From NCBI RefSeq assembly GCF_011758645.1, contig NZ_JAAMOZ010000006.1, positions 1 to 50,822 on the forward strand: a DNA stretch of 50,822 nt, written 5' to 3'. This stretch comes from Brooklawnia cerclae (GTDB lineage Bacteria > Actinomycetota > Actinomycetes > Propionibacteriales > Propionibacteriaceae). The notes beneath the pieces were generated by a model that saw only the letters and a program-made list of their open reading frames with translations, searched no databases and was not told where the DNA came from. Position numbers and translations under genes: made by a program. Positions 16,487 through 25,320 of this stretch are shown piece after piece. Positions within the stretch are counted from its first letter, which is position 1; each line of letters opens with the position of its first letter.

Positions 16487-17965
16487 GTGACTGCGGTGTC
16501 TAACCATCCAGACCAGGCGAGCCCCGACGCTCTGGCACAGGCGTGGCGGCACGTGCTCTCGAGGGCCGACGCCGGTGGGCGTGCGTGGCTGAGGTCGAGT
16601 CATCCGCTGACCGTGCACGAGTCGACGGTCATGATCGCGGTCCCCAACGAGTTCACCCGCGAACGCATCGAGACCCGCCTGCGCAGCGACATCGAGTCGG
16701 TCCTCTCCGACTTCTTCCACAGATCCATGAGGCTCGCCATCACCATCGAGCCCGACCTCGAACTGAACAACCCTGAGTTGAGTCTGGGCCCGGCGGAGCA
16801 GCCGGCCGAGCCGGAGGTCGCCCCCACCGAACTGATCCGCCGTCCGGACGCTCCCGTGAGCCCGTTGCGTCCCGACGGCACGACGCCGGTGGTCCAGCCC
16901 CCGCAGGCACCCACACCGGGTGACAGGACGCTCGAGGACCGCCTCAACCCGAAGTACACGTTCGACAACTTCGTCATCGGCAGTTCCAACAGGTTCGCCC
17001 ATGCCGCGGCGGTCGCGGTCGCCGAGGCCCCGGGCAAGGCCTACAACCCGCTGATGATCTACGGGGAGTCGGGGCTGGGCAAGACCCACCTGTTGCATGC
17101 CCTGGGCCACTACGTGCGCGACTACTACCAGAACGTCAAGGTCAAGTATGTGAGCACCGAAGAACTCACGAACGACTTCATCAACGCGATCTCCGAGAAC
17201 CGGACGAACGAGTTCCGCCGTACGTATCGCGACGTGGACGTCCTGCTCATCGACGACATCCAGTTCCTGGAGTCGAAGATCCAGACGCAGGAGGAGTTCT
17301 TCCACACGTTCAACACGCTGCACAACGCCCAGAAACAGATCGTGATGACCTCTGATCGTCCGCCGAAGGCACTGGAGGCACTGGAGCCCCGTCTGCGCAG
17401 CCGGTTCGAGTGGGGCCTGATCACCGACATCCAGCCCCCCGACCTCGAGACGCGCATCGCGATCCTCAAGCGGAAGGCATCGGCCGAGCGACTGCTCGTC
17501 CCACCCGACGTGCTCGAGTTCATCGCCTCGCGCATCCAGAAGAACATCCGGGAGCTCGAGGGTGCGCTGCTGCGGGTGACGGCGTTCGCCTCGCTCAACA
17601 GGCAGGACGTCGACATGAGCCTGGCCGAGGTCGTTCTCAAGGACCTCATCCCCGTCGACGGCGAGGCCGAGGTCAACGTGACGATGATCATCTCGGAGAC
17701 CGCGGCGTACTTCGGCATCGAGGTGGACGACCTCATCGGCACCTCCCGGACCCAGACGCTGGTCACGGCCCGCCAGATCGCCATGTATCTGTGCCGCGAG
17801 CTCACGGACCTCTCGCTGCCGAAGATCGGGCACGAGTTCGGCGGCAAGGACCACACCACGGTCATGCACGCCGACCGGAAGATCCGCCAGTTGATGCGCG
17901 AACGGCGCAGCGTCTACAACCAGGTCACCGAGCTCACCAACCGCATCAAGAACACCCGCGGCTGA
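16487..17965 (+). CDS. dnaA: Chromosomal replication initiator protein DnaA
   Basis: A 492-residue initiator with all four domains. There is an N-terminal interaction domain, a variable Pro-rich linker (about residues 85-150), an AAA+ domain starting NPKYTFDNFVIGSSNRFAHA with Walker A GESGLGKTHLLHA and Walker B VLLIDDIQF, and a C-terminal DNA-binding domain. The last has the helix-turn-helix signature ELTDLSLPKIGHEFGGKDHTTVMHA. It binds the DnaA boxes on both sides of its gene and unwinds oriC. The GTG at 16487 is used; a second GTG three codons later is equally possible. Confidence 0.98.
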   Translation: MTAVSNHPDQASPDALAQAWRHVLSRADAGGRAWLRSSHPLTVHESTVMIAVPNEFTRERIETRLRSDIESVLSDFFHRSMRLAITIEPDLELNNPELSLGPAEQPAEPEVAPTELIRRPDAPVSPLRPDGTTPVVQPPQAPTPGDRTLEDRLNPKYTFDNFVIGSSNRFAHAAAVAVAEAPGKAYNPLMIYGESGLGKTHLLHALGHYVRDYYQNVKVKYVSTEELTNDFINAISENRTNEFRRTYRDVDVLLIDDIQFLESKIQTQEEFFHTFNTLHNAQKQIVMTSDRPPKALEALEPRLRSRFEWGLITDIQPPDLETRIAILKRKASAERLLVPPDVLEFIASRIQKNIRELEGALLRVTAFASLNRQDVDMSLAEVVLKDLIPVDGEAEVNVTMIISETAAYFGIEVDDLIGTSRTQTLVTARQIAMYLCRELTDLSLPKIGHEFGGKDHTTVMHADRKIRQLMRERRSVYNQVTELTNRIKNTRG

Positions 17966-17991
17966 CACAACCACCATCCGATGGCTCGGAC

Positions 17992-18015
17992 GCCCGACGG
18001 ACGTCCGGGCTTTTT
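17992..18015 (+). terminator. Probable dnaA terminator
   Basis: GCCCG (17992-17996) and CGGGC (18006-18010) can pair with a 9-base loop and are directly followed by TTTTT (18011-18015), 27 bases after the dnaA stop. The stem is short but GC-only. Confidence 0.55.
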
Positions 18016-18440
18016 GCGTGCCTAAAATTCGCCGCAGACCCCGCCGGGACGATCCACAGCCCTGTGGACGAGCCGCCGCCGACCATGGGGACCGTCTGTG
18101 GACGACAGGCTCCCTTCTGTTGACGACACGCCGCCGGCCTTGGGACGACATGTGGGCAGGCATCCACACACCCGGGCCGATCCACAGGCGACCGGTCGGT
18201 TCCCACAGTCCGTCCACACGTCGTCCATACCACGAATCGCCGATTTCACAAGGGAATATCGTGGTCTTCAACAGGATCCACAGCAGTTACTACGACTACT
18301 GAGGAGACATACATCCAGATTCGTCGAAGTAGGACCTGGGGAAAGCTCGTCCCGGAATCCCTGAGCGACCCCGGCACCACGTTCAGGGTGTAACAGGGGG
18401 ACAACACAGGTCTGGTACGACCACGGGGCACCTAGTTTGA
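18016..18440. other. oriC: oriC: cluster of DnaA boxes downstream of dnaA
   Basis: There is no gene in the 520 bases between dnaA and the next CDS. DnaA-box-like sites matching the high-GC consensus (T/C)(T/C)(G/A)TCCACA or close variants are seen at 18050-18058 (CGATCCACA), 18063-18071 and 18097-18105 (TGTGGACGA, reverse), 18118-18126 (weaker), 18160-18168, 18178-18186, 18210-18218 (CCGTCCACA), 18221-18229 (weaker) and 18274-18282. Several are in opposed orientations. An AT-richer patch near 18240-18310 could be the unwinding element. Position next to dnaA and the switch in gene direction both support this as the origin. Confidence 0.88.
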
Positions 18441-18453
18441 TTGAGGCGTATGA

Positions 18454-18467
18454 CGTTCGGACGAACG
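18454..18467. promoter_or_regulatory. Inverted repeat upstream of the ABC exporter genes
   Basis: CGTTCG (18454-18459) and CGAACG (18462-18467) form a perfect 6-base inverted repeat with a 2-base spacer, 19 bases before the ATPase ATG. It is a plausible repressor operator for the exporter operon; no regulator is encoded nearby. Confidence 0.4.
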
Positions 18468-18485
18468 ACAACAGAAAGGGCCGCG

Positions 18486-19289
18486 ATGTCGACCACCACT
18501 CCACCCGCTCCAGCACCCGACTCGACGATCTCCGCAGCGCACACTGAGCAGCTCACCAAGGTCTACGGCCGCGGGGACGCGCAGGTGGTCGCGCTGGACC
18601 AGGTGAGCGTCGACTTCCGCAAGGGGCAGTTCACCGCTGTCATGGGCCCGTCGGGTTCGGGCAAGTCCACCCTCATGCACTGCACCGCCGGTCTCGACTC
18701 CCCGACCGCGGGACGCGTCTTCATCGGCGACACGGAGATCGGGCGCCTCAACGACAACAACCTCACGCAGTTGCGGCGCGACCGCATCGGATTCATCTTC
18801 CAGGCGTTCAACCTCGTCCCCACTCTTACGGCGCGGGAGAACATCGAGCTGCCGCTGGCCATCGCCGGACGCAAGCCCGATCCGGAGTGGTTCGACACGA
18901 TCATCCGCACGGTCGGACTGGTCGACAGGCTGGCCCACAAGCCGAACCAGCTCTCGGGCGGGCAGCAGCAGCGGGTCGCCTGCGCCCGGGCGTTGCTCAG
19001 CCGTCCCGAGATCATCTTCGCCGACGAGCCCACGGGCAACCTGGACTCGGCTTCCGGCACGGAGGTCCTGGGATTCCTGCGCCGCAGTGTCGACGAACTG
19101 GGCCAGACCATCGTGATGGTCACTCACGACCCGGTCGCCGCGAGCTATGCCGACCGCGCGCTGTTCCTCGCCGACGGGCGCATCGTCGACGAGATCGCGA
19201 ACCCCACCCGCGACGCGGTCCTGCAGCAGATCGCGCGCCTCGACTCCCACACCCACCACGCCCAGCGCGCGGCCGGGAGTGAGGCCTGA
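18486..19289 (+). CDS. ABC exporter ATPase, MacB/LolD type
   Basis: The ATG at 18486 has AGAAAGG upstream and gives 267 residues. Motifs are Walker A MGPSGSGKST, Q-loop IGFIFQAFNLVPTLTARENI, signature LSGGQQQRVACARAL, Walker B IIFADEPTGNLDSASG and the H-loop MVTHDP. The QAFNLVPTLTA and EPTGNLD patterns place it in the MacB/LolD/FtsE group that works with FtsX-type permeases by mechanotransmission rather than ordinary transport. It is followed 1 base later by its permease. Substrate is unknown; homologous pairs are often called antimicrobial-peptide or lipoprotein exporters. Its location between dnaA and dnaN is unusual. Confidence 0.93.
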   Translation: MSTTTPPAPAPDSTISAAHTEQLTKVYGRGDAQVVALDQVSVDFRKGQFTAVMGPSGSGKSTLMHCTAGLDSPTAGRVFIGDTEIGRLNDNNLTQLRRDRIGFIFQAFNLVPTLTARENIELPLAIAGRKPDPEWFDTIIRTVGLVDRLAHKPNQLSGGQQQRVACARALLSRPEIIFADEPTGNLDSASGTEVLGFLRRSVDELGQTIVMVTHDPVAASYADRALFLADGRIVDEIANPTRDAVLQQIARLDSHTHHAQRAAGSEA

Positions 19290-19290
19290 C

Positions 19291-21852
19291 ATGTGGAAGG
19301 CCGCATGGAAATCGGTACTCGGTCATCCGGCGAGGTTCATCCTCAGCATCCTGGCCGTCGTCCTCGGTATCGCCTTCATGGTCGGGGCGCTCACGTTCAC
19401 CGGGATGATCCAGCAGTCCTTCGACTCGATCACGCGTGGGACGATCGCTGACGTCGACATCTCGCCGGAGGGCACCTACGACACGGAGACGACGGTGGGC
19501 ACCACGGCGCAGCCCGCGCCGTTGACGGAGGCAGATCTCGATGCCGTCCGCGCCGTCGACGGGGTCGAGTCGGCCGAGGGCGTCATCTCGACCATGGGCG
19601 TCTACCCCCTGGACGCCAGTGGGCACGTCACCACGACCGGCGGGGCTCCGAGCATCGGGTCCACGTGGTTGGACGCCCCCGCGTTCGGGCACCAGCCCGG
19701 TATCGTCCTGAAATCGGGCAGCGCACCTTCGGCGGACGACGAGGTCGCGATCGATCCGGTGACCTTCGACGGTCTGGGGCTGAGCCTCGGCGACGAGGTC
19801 GAGCTGGCCACCGAGCAGGGGATCATCACCAAGACGGTCGTCGGGACGGCCACCTGGGGCTCCGGGGGAACGATCGGTGCCCAGTACACGTTCTTCACGA
19901 CCGCAGAGGCGCAGCGGCTGTTCCTGGACGGTCAGGACGGCTTCCAGCAGGGTTGGGTGACCGTCGACGAGGGAGCCGATCGCGCCGCGGTCGCCGAGGC
20001 CGTCGATGCCGTCCTGCCGGACGGATACGCAGCCACGGACGGTCAGGTGGTGGCCGACCAGGTCGCCGGGTACATCCAGACCGCCATGGGCTTCATCAAC
20101 ACCTTCCTCCTCGTCTTCGCGGGGATCGGGTTGGTCGTCGCCGTCTTCCTGATCGCGAACACCTTCTCGATCCTCGTGGCCCAGCGGGGGCGTGAGCTCG
20201 CACTCTTCCGGGCTCTGGGGGCGAGCAGGCGTCAGGTGGGACGATCGGTGCTCTTCGAGGCGTTCGTCATCGGGCTGGCCGGCTCGCTTCTCGGGATCGT
20301 GGTGGGTGCCCTGCTCGCGTGGGGTATCTCCGCGGCGATGAGTGCCTACGGGATGGACATGTCGGGCACCCGCCCGATTCCCAGCATCGCGGCGGTCGTC
20401 GCGGCCATGGTGGTCGGCGTCAGCGTCACGATGGTCTCCGCCTGGCTGCCAAGCCGGCGGGCGGGCCGCATTCCCCCGGTCGCGGCGATGACGGGCCAGC
20501 TGCAGCAGCAGACCACACGGTTCGGCAAGGCCGAGGTGGTCGCGGTCGTCCTCACGGTGATCGGGCTGGGTGCGATCGTCGTCGGCACCGAGGTGCTGGA
20601 GGAGAACCAGGCCTACGTCGTCGGCGTGGGGGCCGTGCTCATGCTCGTCGGGGTCGCAGGCCTCGCGCCCCTGATCGGACGCCCCCTGACGTGGCTGCTG
20701 GGACGCCTGTTCCGCGTCCTGTTCCATCAGACCGGGAAGCTGGCCGACCTGAACACCGTCCGGCAGCCCCGCCGCACGGCGGCGACGGCGTCGGCCCTGA
20801 TGATCGGGCTGGCGCTGGTCACCGCGCTGTCGGTGCTCGGCTCCTCGGCGTCCGAGTCGATGGAACGCGTCGTCCGTGACGGCGTGCGCTCCGACTTCCA
20901 GATCTCGTCGGTGGGTTACGACGGCATCCCGAGCAAGGTCGCCGATCTTGCGGCCGATGTGCCGGGTGTGAGCCATGTGACAGTGGTCCGGGAGGGGTAC
21001 ACCCAGACCGAGGACGGCGGCTATGTGTCGATCCTGGGGTACGCGCCCGAGGACTTCAATCGGCTGGCCGCGCAAGAGATCGTGGACGGCCGCATGTTCA
21101 CCACGGCAGTCGACGAGGCGATCATCACCCAGGACATGGCCGACGAGGACTCCCTGGGCGTCGGGGACTCCCTGGAGATACCGAACCTCGCCACCGGCCA
21201 GTCCGTGACGTTCGACATCGTCGGTGTCTTCTCCACCCCGGACGGAATCGGGTTCGGGAGCATCAACACCAACGTCCAGACCATGGAGAGTCTCGGCATG
21301 GCCGACACCATCTCGGACATGGCGATCGAGATGGACCCCGGTGCCGATCGAGCCACGGTTCACGAAGGCCTGGACGACGCCGTCGCCGAGTTCCCGACCG
21401 TGACGGTGCTCGACAAGGAGGAATACGTCGACCAGCAGACGGCGCAGATCGACTCCATGCTGAACATGGTCTACGCCCTGCTCGCCCTGGCCATCGTCAT
21501 CGCGGTGCTCGGCATCATCAACACGCTGGTGCTGTCGACCATCGAGCGGACCCGGGAGCTCGGCCTGTTGCGCGCGGTCGGCATGAAGCGAGGCCAGATC
21601 CGGTTGATGGTGACACTCGAGTCGGTCTCGATAGCCGTGCTCGGTGCCACACTCGGCATGATCCTCGGGCTGATCTTCGGCACGGCTCTGCAGCGGGTGT
21701 TGGCGGATTCCGGTCTGACTTCCCTGGTCATACCGATGTCACGATTGGTGGCGTTCCTGGCGGCTTCCGTCGTGGTCGGCATCCTCGCGGCAGTGTGGCC
21801 GGCCCAACGCGCGGCCGGTCTGAAGATCCTGGACGCCATAGCCCACGAATGA
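19291..21852 (+). CDS. ABC exporter permease with two FtsX domains
   Basis: An 853-residue membrane protein from the ATG at 19291. Layout: helix 1 (about residues 15-37, FILSILAVVLGIAFMVGAL), a large extracytoplasmic domain of about 230 residues, and a first FtsX block of three helices with AFRALGASRRQVGRSVLFEAF-like sequence near residue 310. Further helices, a second large external domain (about residues 520-720) and a C-terminal FtsX block ERTRELGLLRAVGMKRGQIR follow. The duplicated FtsX layout is typical of Gram-positive and actinobacterial single-chain permeases that pair with MacB-like ATPases. It is probably co-transcribed with the ATPase. Confidence 0.92.
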   Translation: MWKAAWKSVLGHPARFILSILAVVLGIAFMVGALTFTGMIQQSFDSITRGTIADVDISPEGTYDTETTVGTTAQPAPLTEADLDAVRAVDGVESAEGVISTMGVYPLDASGHVTTTGGAPSIGSTWLDAPAFGHQPGIVLKSGSAPSADDEVAIDPVTFDGLGLSLGDEVELATEQGIITKTVVGTATWGSGGTIGAQYTFFTTAEAQRLFLDGQDGFQQGWVTVDEGADRAAVAEAVDAVLPDGYAATDGQVVADQVAGYIQTAMGFINTFLLVFAGIGLVVAVFLIANTFSILVAQRGRELALFRALGASRRQVGRSVLFEAFVIGLAGSLLGIVVGALLAWGISAAMSAYGMDMSGTRPIPSIAAVVAAMVVGVSVTMVSAWLPSRRAGRIPPVAAMTGQLQQQTTRFGKAEVVAVVLTVIGLGAIVVGTEVLEENQAYVVGVGAVLMLVGVAGLAPLIGRPLTWLLGRLFRVLFHQTGKLADLNTVRQPRRTAATASALMIGLALVTALSVLGSSASESMERVVRDGVRSDFQISSVGYDGIPSKVADLAADVPGVSHVTVVREGYTQTEDGGYVSILGYAPEDFNRLAAQEIVDGRMFTTAVDEAIITQDMADEDSLGVGDSLEIPNLATGQSVTFDIVGVFSTPDGIGFGSINTNVQTMESLGMADTISDMAIEMDPGADRATVHEGLDDAVAEFPTVTVLDKEEYVDQQTAQIDSMLNMVYALLALAIVIAVLGIINTLVLSTIERTRELGLLRAVGMKRGQIRLMVTLESVSIAVLGATLGMILGLIFGTALQRVLADSGLTSLVIPMSRLVAFLAASVVVGILAAVWPAQRAAGLKILDAIAHE

Positions 21853-21899
21853 TCACTGGCCGGTGGCGTCGGGGCGTTGCTGGCCTCGCGCCACTGGCT

Positions 21900-21911
21900 T
21901 GTGGATATGAT
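21900..21911. promoter_or_regulatory. DnaA-box-like site and possible -10 element before dnaN
   Basis: TGTGGATAT (21900-21908) is a one-mismatch DnaA box in reverse orientation, and it overlaps TATGAT (21906-21911), a good -10 box. No good -35 is visible. This may be a DnaA-regulated dnaN promoter, or a remnant of the original dnaA-dnaN junction before the exporter genes came to lie between them. Confidence 0.4.
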
Positions 21912-22044
21912 GCGCTCAGGACTGTAGGGTCCGGCCCGTGCGGTCGGTTCGTCGCGATGTCAGTGCCAGAGCCATGATGTGCTGACAAGGTGACGGAGCC
22001 GTGGTGGGTCGGCCCAGCACCTGGGACGACGTGAGGAATGCACC

Positions 22045-23205
22045 GTGAAGATTCGCATGGAACGCGATGTGATGGCCGAAGCCGTGGCCTGGGCGGCCCG
22101 CAGCCTACCGAGCCGACCCAGCGTCCCGATTCTGGCCGGCCTGCTGATCAGGGCCGACGCCGGAGGCGTGACGATGAGCAGCTTCGACTACGAGACCAGC
22201 GCCCAGGTCTCCGTGCAGGCGCAGGTCATCGACGAGGGCGAGGCCCTGGTGTCGGGGCGGCTGCTCGCCGAGATCGCGCGCAGTCTGCCGAACCGTCCCG
22301 TCGACCTCACCAGCGACTCGACCCGCGCCGAGCTCGTCTGTGGTTCGGCACGGTTCACGTTGCAGATGCTGCCGGTCGCCGATTACCCGACCCTGCCCGA
22401 CATGCCCCAGTCGACCGGGCAGGTGGGCTCCGAGGAATTCTCCCTGGCGGTCAACCAGGTCGTGGTCGCGGCCGGACGCGACGAGTTGCTGCCCGTCTTC
22501 ACAGGCGTCCGGTTGGAGATCGACGGCGAGACCCTCTCGCTGCTGGCCACCGACCGCTACCGCATGGCCCTCAAGGAACTGCCGTGGCGTCCGGCCGAGA
22601 ACAACGCGGCCGGCGCGGCGTTGGTGCCGGCCCGCGTCCTGTCGGAGGCGGCGCGGTCGATGGCTGCGGGCGAGACCGTGACCCTGGCCCTGTCGAACAC
22701 CGATACCAGTGAGGGTCTCATCGGCCTCGAGGGTGAGGGGCCCGGTGGGGTCCGACAACTGACCACTCGCCTGCTCAGCGGGGAGTTCCCGCGGGTACGG
22801 CATCTCATGGACATCAAGGCGACGGTCGTCGTGCGCTGCAAGACCGAGGACATCGTCGCGTCGGTGAAGCGCGTCGCGCTGGTCGCCGAGCGCAACACGC
22901 CGCTGCGCATGCTCATCCAGGACGATCAGATCGCGCTGGAGGCGGCCACCGGCGACCAGGCGCAGGCGTCCGAGGCCGTGGCGGCCGAGGTCGAGAACGT
23001 GGCCGGTGGCGAGCTGGCGTTGACAGCGGCGGGGTTCAACCCGCACTACCTGTCGGACGCGCTCGCGGCGGTCGACGCTCCTTATGTGCACTTCTCCTTC
23101 ACCGCCGCGGGCAAGCCCTGTCTGGTTCAGGGCCTGGCCGAGATCGACGGTGACCCGATCAGCGACTACAAGCACGTCATCATGCTGATGAGGCTGCCCA
23201 ACTGA
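22045..23205 (+). CDS. dnaN: DNA polymerase III beta subunit (sliding clamp)
   Basis: A 386-residue clamp starting at a GTG with GAGGA 7 bases upstream. The three clamp domains are recognisable: domain 1 starts MKIRMERDVMAEAVAWAARSL; domain 2 contains VVVAAGRDELLPVFTGVRLEI and LLATDRYRMAL; domain 3 ends YLSDALAAVDAPYVHFSF and the C-terminal MLMRLPN. It forms the ring that tethers polymerase III to DNA. Normally it directly follows dnaA; here an ABC exporter pair lies between, so it has its own 190-base upstream region. Confidence 0.98.
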   Translation: MKIRMERDVMAEAVAWAARSLPSRPSVPILAGLLIRADAGGVTMSSFDYETSAQVSVQAQVIDEGEALVSGRLLAEIARSLPNRPVDLTSDSTRAELVCGSARFTLQMLPVADYPTLPDMPQSTGQVGSEEFSLAVNQVVVAAGRDELLPVFTGVRLEIDGETLSLLATDRYRMALKELPWRPAENNAAGAALVPARVLSEAARSMAAGETVTLALSNTDTSEGLIGLEGEGPGGVRQLTTRLLSGEFPRVRHLMDIKATVVVRCKTEDIVASVKRVALVAERNTPLRMLIQDDQIALEAATGDQAQASEAVAAEVENVAGGELALTAAGFNPHYLSDALAAVDAPYVHFSFTAAGKPCLVQGLAEIDGDPISDYKHVIMLMRLPN

Positions 23206-23245
23206 GCCCTGATCCACCGTTTCAAACTAACGAGACAGGATCATA

Positions 23246-23938
23246 ATGCGTCGTCACATTGTTACAGGTGCGGCTCTCCTCGGTTGCGTGGGCCTGACCT
23301 TGAGCGTATCCAGCTGTTCGCAATCCGGAGAGAGTGTGGCATATTAGGGTTCCTGGCGCACAATCAACCAGCCCGGGATCGGTAACGTTAAAGTTCTCAA
23401 TGTGCCCGACGTGCGACAGTCCACCGACTACACGTGCGGGGTTGCGTCTCTGCAGGCGGTCCTATTCTACTACGGCTTGGAATATCGCGAAGGTACACTC
23501 GCCAGCTATGCCGAATCCGATCCTGATTTGGGCACATCGCCCGAAGGAATAGAAAAAGCCGTTATGAAGGTCAACAACGAGAAGAACACCTCTCTGTCTG
23601 TCGAGGTGAAGAACAATGAAACCCTCACTGACCTTGAGAGTCACATTGACCAGACCGAGCCCGTCATCGTTGACATTCAGGCGTGGAGGGATGCAACGAA
23701 TACCGCCCAATGGGAGGACGACGCCGACGACGGGCACTATGTCGTGGCAATTGGGTACGACAACGAGAACATCTACTTCGAGGATCCCGCTTTGTTGGCA
23801 TCCATCGGACGCATCCCTCGTGATGAATTCGTCAGCCGGTGGCATGACGCCTCAGCTTCCTCGGAATACAACCACCTCGCTATCATCGTGACCGGCGGAA
23901 CCTCTTCATCCCCCTCCCCAATCGTTTCTTTGCAGTGA
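23246..23938 (+). pseudogene. Lipoprotein C39-like cysteine peptidase gene interrupted by an in-frame TAG
   Basis: From an ATG at 23246 with AGGA just upstream, the frame encodes a clear lipoprotein signal (MRRHIVTGAALL then LSVSSC, Cys24). It meets TAG at codon 34 (23345-23347). The same frame then runs open to 23938, encoding a C39/papain-like peptidase domain: the nucleophile in DYTCGVASLQAVLFYYG, the His in DDGHYVVAIGYD and the Asp in YFEDPALL. One substitution would restore a lipoprotein of about 230 residues. Restart at GTG 23402 would give a cytoplasmic 178-residue form but has no visible Shine-Dalgarno. Codon use is less GC-rich than in neighbours, suggesting transfer. It could be a fresh pseudogene, stop readthrough or a sequencing error. 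Confidence 0.75.
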
Positions 23939-24186
23939 CTTCCCGGCATGGTCGGTCCGACGCGTTGACAAGTTTGCGGTTGGCAGTGTCGAGAGCATTC
24001 GGATCGGGAACGCTAGCAGGATCTTCATCGAACCTGAACAATTTGATGCCCGCCTGCCCGCCTGCCCGGCGGTCGCGAAGATGTCGTCATCTCCGATCCG
24101 CTCAGACACCTGCCGACACAGTGCGGCGGAGGGATCGACAGTCGCTCGGAGGCGCCGTCTCCCGGCCCCGTCGGTAGGCTGGCGCC
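23939..24186. other. Gap between the peptidase remnant and recF
   Basis: The 248 bases contain no convincing gene on either strand. A short tandem repeat of CCCGCCTG (two copies plus a partial) lies near 24048-24068. The composition is mixed, lower GC near the peptidase and higher near recF. No clear terminator or promoter was recognised. Confidence 0.5.
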
Positions 24187-25320
24187 ATGTTCGTCACCCG
24201 CCTGGAGCTGCACCAGTTCCGCAACTACTCGGCGGTCGACATTGCGCTCGAACCGGGCGTGACGATCTTCCAGGGGGCGAACGGGCAGGGCAAGACCAAC
24301 CTCGTCGAGGCCGTCGAGTACATCTCCACGCTCGGTTCGCATCGGGTGGCCTCCGATGCGCCGCTCGTGCAGGTCGGGACGCAGCAGGCCGTCGTCCGTG
24401 CCGAGATCATGGCCGGGGCGCACGACCCGCGTCGGCTGCTGCTGGAACTGGAGATCAATCCGGGGCGCGCCAACCGTGCGCGGATCAACCGCGGTGTCCT
24501 GCCACGCACCCACGACCTGCTGGGAGCCCTTCGTACCGTCGTGTTCTCGCCGGAGGATCTTTCGGTCGTCAAGGGCGACCCGATGGCTCGCCGCACGTTC
24601 CTCGACGAGCTGGTGATCAGCCGATGGCCGCGCATGCTCGGCGTCAAACAGGACTACGACAAGGTGCTGAAGCAGCGCAACGCGTTGCTGAAGTCGCTCG
24701 TCGGGAGTCGTCCGGGCACCGACGACCTGTTCACCCTCGAGGTCTGGGACGCGCAGCTGGTCGCGTTCGGGTCAGAATTGCTCGCGGCCCGGCTCGACAC
24801 ACTCACCGATCTTCGCGAGCCGGCGCGCGAGGCGTACGCGGCCATCGCACCGGTCAACAATCGCGCCGACGCGTCCTACCGCTCGTCCTTCCCCCTGCCG
24901 GACGACGCCGGCGAGCTGGGGGAGGCATTCACCTCCGCGCTCGGTGACCGCAGGCGTGAGGAGCTCGCCCGTGGGCTCACGCTGGTCGGCCCTCACCGCG
25001 ACGACGTCGAGCTCACGATCGGCGACCTACCCGCCCGGGGCTACGCGAGCCACGGGGAATCATGGTCGCTGGCTCTCGCGTTGCGGCTCGGCGCCTTCGA
25101 GCTGTTGCACGCCGACGGGATCGAGGCCGTGCTCATCCTGGACGACGTGTTCGCCGAGTTGGACGCCACCCGCCGCGATCGTCTCGCCCAGGCCGTGGCA
25201 CGGGCCGAGCAGGTGCTGGTGACCGCCGCCGTGCCCACCGACGTGCCGGCCGAGCTCTCGGGGGCACGCTTCGTCGTCCATGCCGGGACGATCAGTTCCG
25301 AACAGGGGGACGCGGCATGA
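24187..25320 (+). CDS. recF: DNA replication and repair protein RecF
   Basis: A 377-residue SMC-like ATPase. The N-terminus MFVTRLELHQFRNYSAVDIAL is diagnostic, followed by Walker A GANGQGKTN (about residues 30-38). Also present are LRTVVFSPEDLSVVKGDPMARRTFLDEL, the signature region with YASHGESWSLALALRLGAFEL, and Walker B LILDDVFAELDATRRDRL. RecF loads RecA at single-strand gaps. It overlaps the dciA start by 4 bases. Confidence 0.97.
   Translation: MFVTRLELHQFRNYSAVDIALEPGVTIFQGANGQGKTNLVEAVEYISTLGSHRVASDAPLVQVGTQQAVVRAEIMAGAHDPRRLLLELEINPGRANRARINRGVLPRTHDLLGALRTVVFSPEDLSVVKGDPMARRTFLDELVISRWPRMLGVKQDYDKVLKQRNALLKSLVGSRPGTDDLFTLEVWDAQLVAFGSELLAARLDTLTDLREPAREAYAAIAPVNNRADASYRSSFPLPDDAGELGEAFTSALGDRRREELARGLTLVGPHRDDVELTIGDLPARGYASHGESWSLALALRLGAFELLHADGIEAVLILDDVFAELDATRRDRLAQAVARAEQVLVTAAVPTDVPAELSGARFVVHAGTISSEQGDAA

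Noticed and set aside
19120-21363. A 747-codon minus-strand open frame opposite the exporter permease
   Set aside because: It is the antisense shadow of a clear FtsX permease; composition (Asp/Arg/His/Gly runs) is typical of such artefacts.
23402-23938. Peptidase as an intact cytoplasmic protein starting at GTG 23402
   Set aside because: No ribosome binding site, and the same frame continues upstream into a lipoprotein signal peptide interrupted only by the TAG.
24048-24068. Short tandem CCCGCCTG repeat
   Set aside because: Only about two and a half copies; not a CRISPR or iteron array and likely chance in GC-rich DNA.
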